Positions 62,319-64,000 of a stretch of DNA of 64,000 nucleotides are shown in pieces. The position numbers and the translations under genes are program-made. The stretch comes from Larsenimonas salina (GTDB lineage Bacteria > Pseudomonadota > Gammaproteobacteria > Pseudomonadales > Halomonadaceae). The stretch spans positions 248,001 through 312,000 of the forward strand of contig NZ_JAMLJJ010000001.1 of the NCBI RefSeq assembly GCF_023736155.1, given 5' to 3'. Each line of letters starts with the position of its first letter. Within the stretch, counting starts at the first letter, position 1. The notes under the pieces were generated by a model. The model had not been told where the DNA came from. It was given only the letters and a program-made list of their open reading frames with translations, and did not search any database.

Positions 62319-62589
62319 CGTGAGCCTGCTTCCTTACCTGGATATGAACGACCCGTGGCCGCGATGCAGTGCAAAGGTCGCATGGCGATTGCCCCTTCGC
62401 AAGGCGTTCGAAACGCGCGGCCTCGAAAAAAGCCGTTGACCGCCGTCAAAGACGGCCAAAAAGCGCATTCAACATCGAAAGGTTACTTGACTCATGCCAT
62501 CATGTAACAAAGTAAGATGCGCCGTTTTGCACCGCTTTCCTCGAAATGAGGCGCAGAGTTTTTCGTCCAGGGCAGCAAGAAGGTTTTGA

Positions 62590-63096
62590 ATGACCCCAAT
62601 AGAATCGCATCAAGTCGTCGGGTTTCACTATGTTTTGCGCGATGAGCGCCACCGCGTGCTCGATGACTCCTTCAAGCGGGCCAAACCGCTTTATTATCTC
62701 CACGGTCATGCCAACATCATGACGGCACTCGAACATGAGATCGACGGGCGAACGCCGGGCGAGACGTTCGAGATCACCATCGACCCTGCAAACGCCTATG
62801 GCGAGCGCAACGAAGCATTGATGCAGTCTGTCAACCGCGCTGCATTTGGCAATGCCGAGCTGGCACCGGGCATGCGCTTCGAGGCCAACGGGCCTGATGG
62901 CGCGCGGACCGTCACGGTCGTCGATATCGATGAAAGCGTTGTCACCGTGGACGCCAATCATCCGCTGGCCGGTCGTACACTCAATTATTACGTCGAACTG
63001 CTTGATCAGCGCGAGGCCACTCGCGCCGAGCTTGCCAAGGGCCATCCGCTCGACCCGAGTGTGCAGCCTTCGGAGGTCGAGGATAAGAAGCTCTGA
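62590..63096 (+). CDS. slyD: FKBP-type peptidyl-prolyl isomerase, SlyD class
   Basis: Cytosolic prolyl isomerase/chaperone of 168 residues. It has the SlyD layout: VVGFHYVLRDERHRVLDDSF, YYLHGHANIMTALEHEIDG, the IF domain from about 70 to 120 (ETFEITIDPANAYGERNEAL) and DANHPLAGRTLNYYVELL. It lacks the His/Cys-rich metal-binding tail of E. coli SlyD, ending EVEDKKL. Upstream is a 271-bp spacer to the divergent permease gene, with TTGACT (62487-62492) and TAAGAT (62513-62518) at a poor 20-bp spacing. Confidence 0.9.
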   Translation: MTPIESHQVVGFHYVLRDERHRVLDDSFKRAKPLYYLHGHANIMTALEHEIDGRTPGETFEITIDPANAYGERNEALMQSVNRAAFGNAELAPGMRFEANGPDGARTVTVVDIDESVVTVDANHPLAGRTLNYYVELLDQREATRAELAKGHPLDPSVQPSEVEDKKL

Positions 63097-63116
63097 GCTT
63101 CTTACCCTTTCAGACG

Positions 63117-63731
63117 TTAGCGCATGACCCACCAATTTTGATCCCAGGCGCGCATGACGCGCTCTGGGTACCACGTCTGGCCAAGGCTTCCGTTGTAGCG
63201 TGCCAGGGCCTGAGTCATGTCGCCTCCGCTTCGTTTGAGGTAGTGCGCTAAAATCGCACAGCCGTAGCGCAAGTTGGTGGCAGGGTCGAGCAAGTCGTCG
63301 CCAGGGCGGTCAAACACCGTTTTCCAGAACGGCATGACCTGCATGAGGCCGACAGCGCCGGCCGGCGATACCGCCCTGGGGTCAAAAAGGCTTTCCACCT
63401 CGATCACCGACAGCACCAGCTCGGGCGATAGCCCAGCTCGGCTCGATTCCTGAATAATCAGCGTCAAAAAGCCGTGGCGAAAGGTGGCATCCGAGAGGTA
63501 ATGGCTCAGCCTGAAATCCATGTCGAGCTGCCAGACGCGGGCGTCAAGGTCGGTATCGAAGTAGCTGGTAGAGGCGGTGGGGAGGGCGGTGAGCAGGGTG
63601 GATTCATCGGTCAGTGCAGCCCCTGCCGGGGCCGCACCAAGAAGTGATACGCAGGCGCTTAGGCCGAAATTAACGGCCCACCGTGTGAAGGTGTTCGATG
63701 ATCGCGTCTTGCGCCACCATCGTAGCGTCAC
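63117..63731 (-). CDS. Lytic murein transglycosylase (SLT domain)
   Basis: Periplasmic peptidoglycan-cleaving enzyme. The GTG at 63731 is favoured because it opens a signal peptide (about 35 residues, [18 protein letters not shown]); the frame stays open farther upstream but there overlaps proS. It gives 204 residues. The SLT domain (about 85-200) shows [20 protein letters not shown] with the catalytic Glu, [25 protein letters not shown] and ALARYNGS. It overlaps the end of proS by 62 bp. Confidence 0.82.
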   Translation of the reverse strand: MTLRWWRKTRSSNTFTRWAVNFGLSACVSLLGAAPAGAALTDESTLLTALPTASTSYFDTDLDARVWQLDMDFRLSHYLSDATFRHGFLTLIIQESSRAGLSPELVLSVIEVESLFDPRAVSPAGAVGLMQVMPFWKTVFDRPGDDLLDPATNLRYGCAILAHYLKRSGGDMTQALARYNGSLGQTWYPERVMRAWDQNWWVMR

Positions 63732-64000
63732 TGTCTCGTCGTCCCTTGTATTCGTACTCACCCGTTTTAAGCCCTCGATCACCGATGACAATCCGATGTG
63801 GCACGCCCAGAAGCTCGAGGTCGGCAAACTTGTTGCCGGGGCGCAGGTCACGATCATCGAGCAGGACGTCGAACCCGGCGCTTGAAAGCGTCTGATAAAG
63901 CGCCTCCGACGCCTCACGAACGGCCTCTGACTTGTGCGCATTCATCGGCACCAGCGCGACATCGAACGGCGCGAGTGCCTGCGGCCAGGTAATGCCCTGC
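63670..64000 (-). CDS. proS: Prolyl-tRNA synthetase (3' part)
   Basis: Charges tRNA-Pro. Only the C-terminal 110 residues are in the window, the gene starting beyond base 64000. The anticodon-binding domain is recognisable: [41 protein letters not shown] and [20 protein letters not shown] match the end of bacterial ProS. The frame is open to the window edge. Confidence 0.93.
   Translation of the reverse strand, partial: QGITWPQALAPFDVALVPMNAHKSEAVREASEALYQTLSSAGFDVLLDDRDLRPGNKFADLELLGVPHRIVIGDRGLKTGEYEYKGRRDSDATMVAQDAIIEHLHTVGR

Noticed and set aside
62442-62456. Terminator in the ampG/slyD spacer
   Set aside because: GCCGTC-AAA-GACGGC is a short hairpin with no T run on either strand and lies between divergent genes, where no terminator is needed.

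Overview
The window is a chromosomal segment of a GC-rich gammaproteobacterium. Gene order matches Pseudomonas-type chromosomes (fabG-acpP-fabF-pabC-mltG-tmk-holB-pilZ-tatD; algU-mucA-mucD-lepA-lepB-rnc-era-recO-pdxJ; cysM-rlmD-relA-mazG). A divergent etfD/etfBA pair, DUF3450/TtpC-type TonB genes and protein sequence flavour point to the Halomonadaceae (Halomonas, Kushneria or Salinicola relatives). That placement is inference, because no rRNA gene is present. No tRNA, rRNA, CRISPR array, prophage or insertion sequence was recognised.

Layout. 1-5.8 kb: the end of fabG, then acpP, fabF, pabC, mltG, tmk, holB and pilZ (fatty acid synthesis, folate, cell-wall termination, nucleotide and replication genes). 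6.2-9.9 kb: tatD, a DUF1285 gene and a UvrD-like helicase. 9.9-13.6 kb: the electron-transfer flavoprotein system, with ETF:quinone oxidoreductase divergent from etfBA. 13.8-18.8 kb: a six-gene iron-uptake energising operon (DUF3450, TtpC-like, ExbB, ExbD, TonB, TPR protein) preceded by a good Fur box. 18.9-25.8 kb: xthA, a small basic protein, a RhlB-like RNA helicase with a very long disordered tail, a DinG-like helicase and a DAHP synthase. 26.1-29.1 kb: the envelope-stress sigma factor, its anti-sigma factor and a DegP/MucD protease; mucB and mucC are absent and mucD has its own sigma-E-type promoter. 29.7-35.5 kb: lepA, lepB, rnc, era, recO and pdxJ. 35.6-44.6 kb: cysM, rlmD, relA, mazG, ppc and sodB. 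44.7-46.6 kb: topoisomerase III, with a five-copy 16-bp tandem repeat just upstream of its putative promoter. 46.7-50.6 kb: an unrecognised membrane protein divergent from a SEC-C/TPR protein.

50.6-61.0 kb is the most distinctive region: a nine-gene leftward exopolysaccharide cluster reading STAS protein, Wza, Wzz, Wzy/ligase, GT4, flippase, GT2, a WecG-sugar-transferase fusion, and a nucleotidyltransferase-like protein whose catalytic signature is destroyed. Together these supply priming, assembly, flipping, polymerisation, chain-length control and export, plus two candidate regulators (the STAS protein and the degenerate nucleotidyltransferase). The window closes with an AmpG-type permease, a SlyD-type isomerase, a lytic transglycosylase and the 3' end of proS.

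Most of the window is conserved housekeeping sequence. The best candidates for something not fully described are the exopolysaccharide cluster with its degenerate nucleotidyltransferase and non-canonical STAS protein, the topB-upstream repeat array, the tail of the RNA helicase, and the SEC-C/membrane-protein pair.
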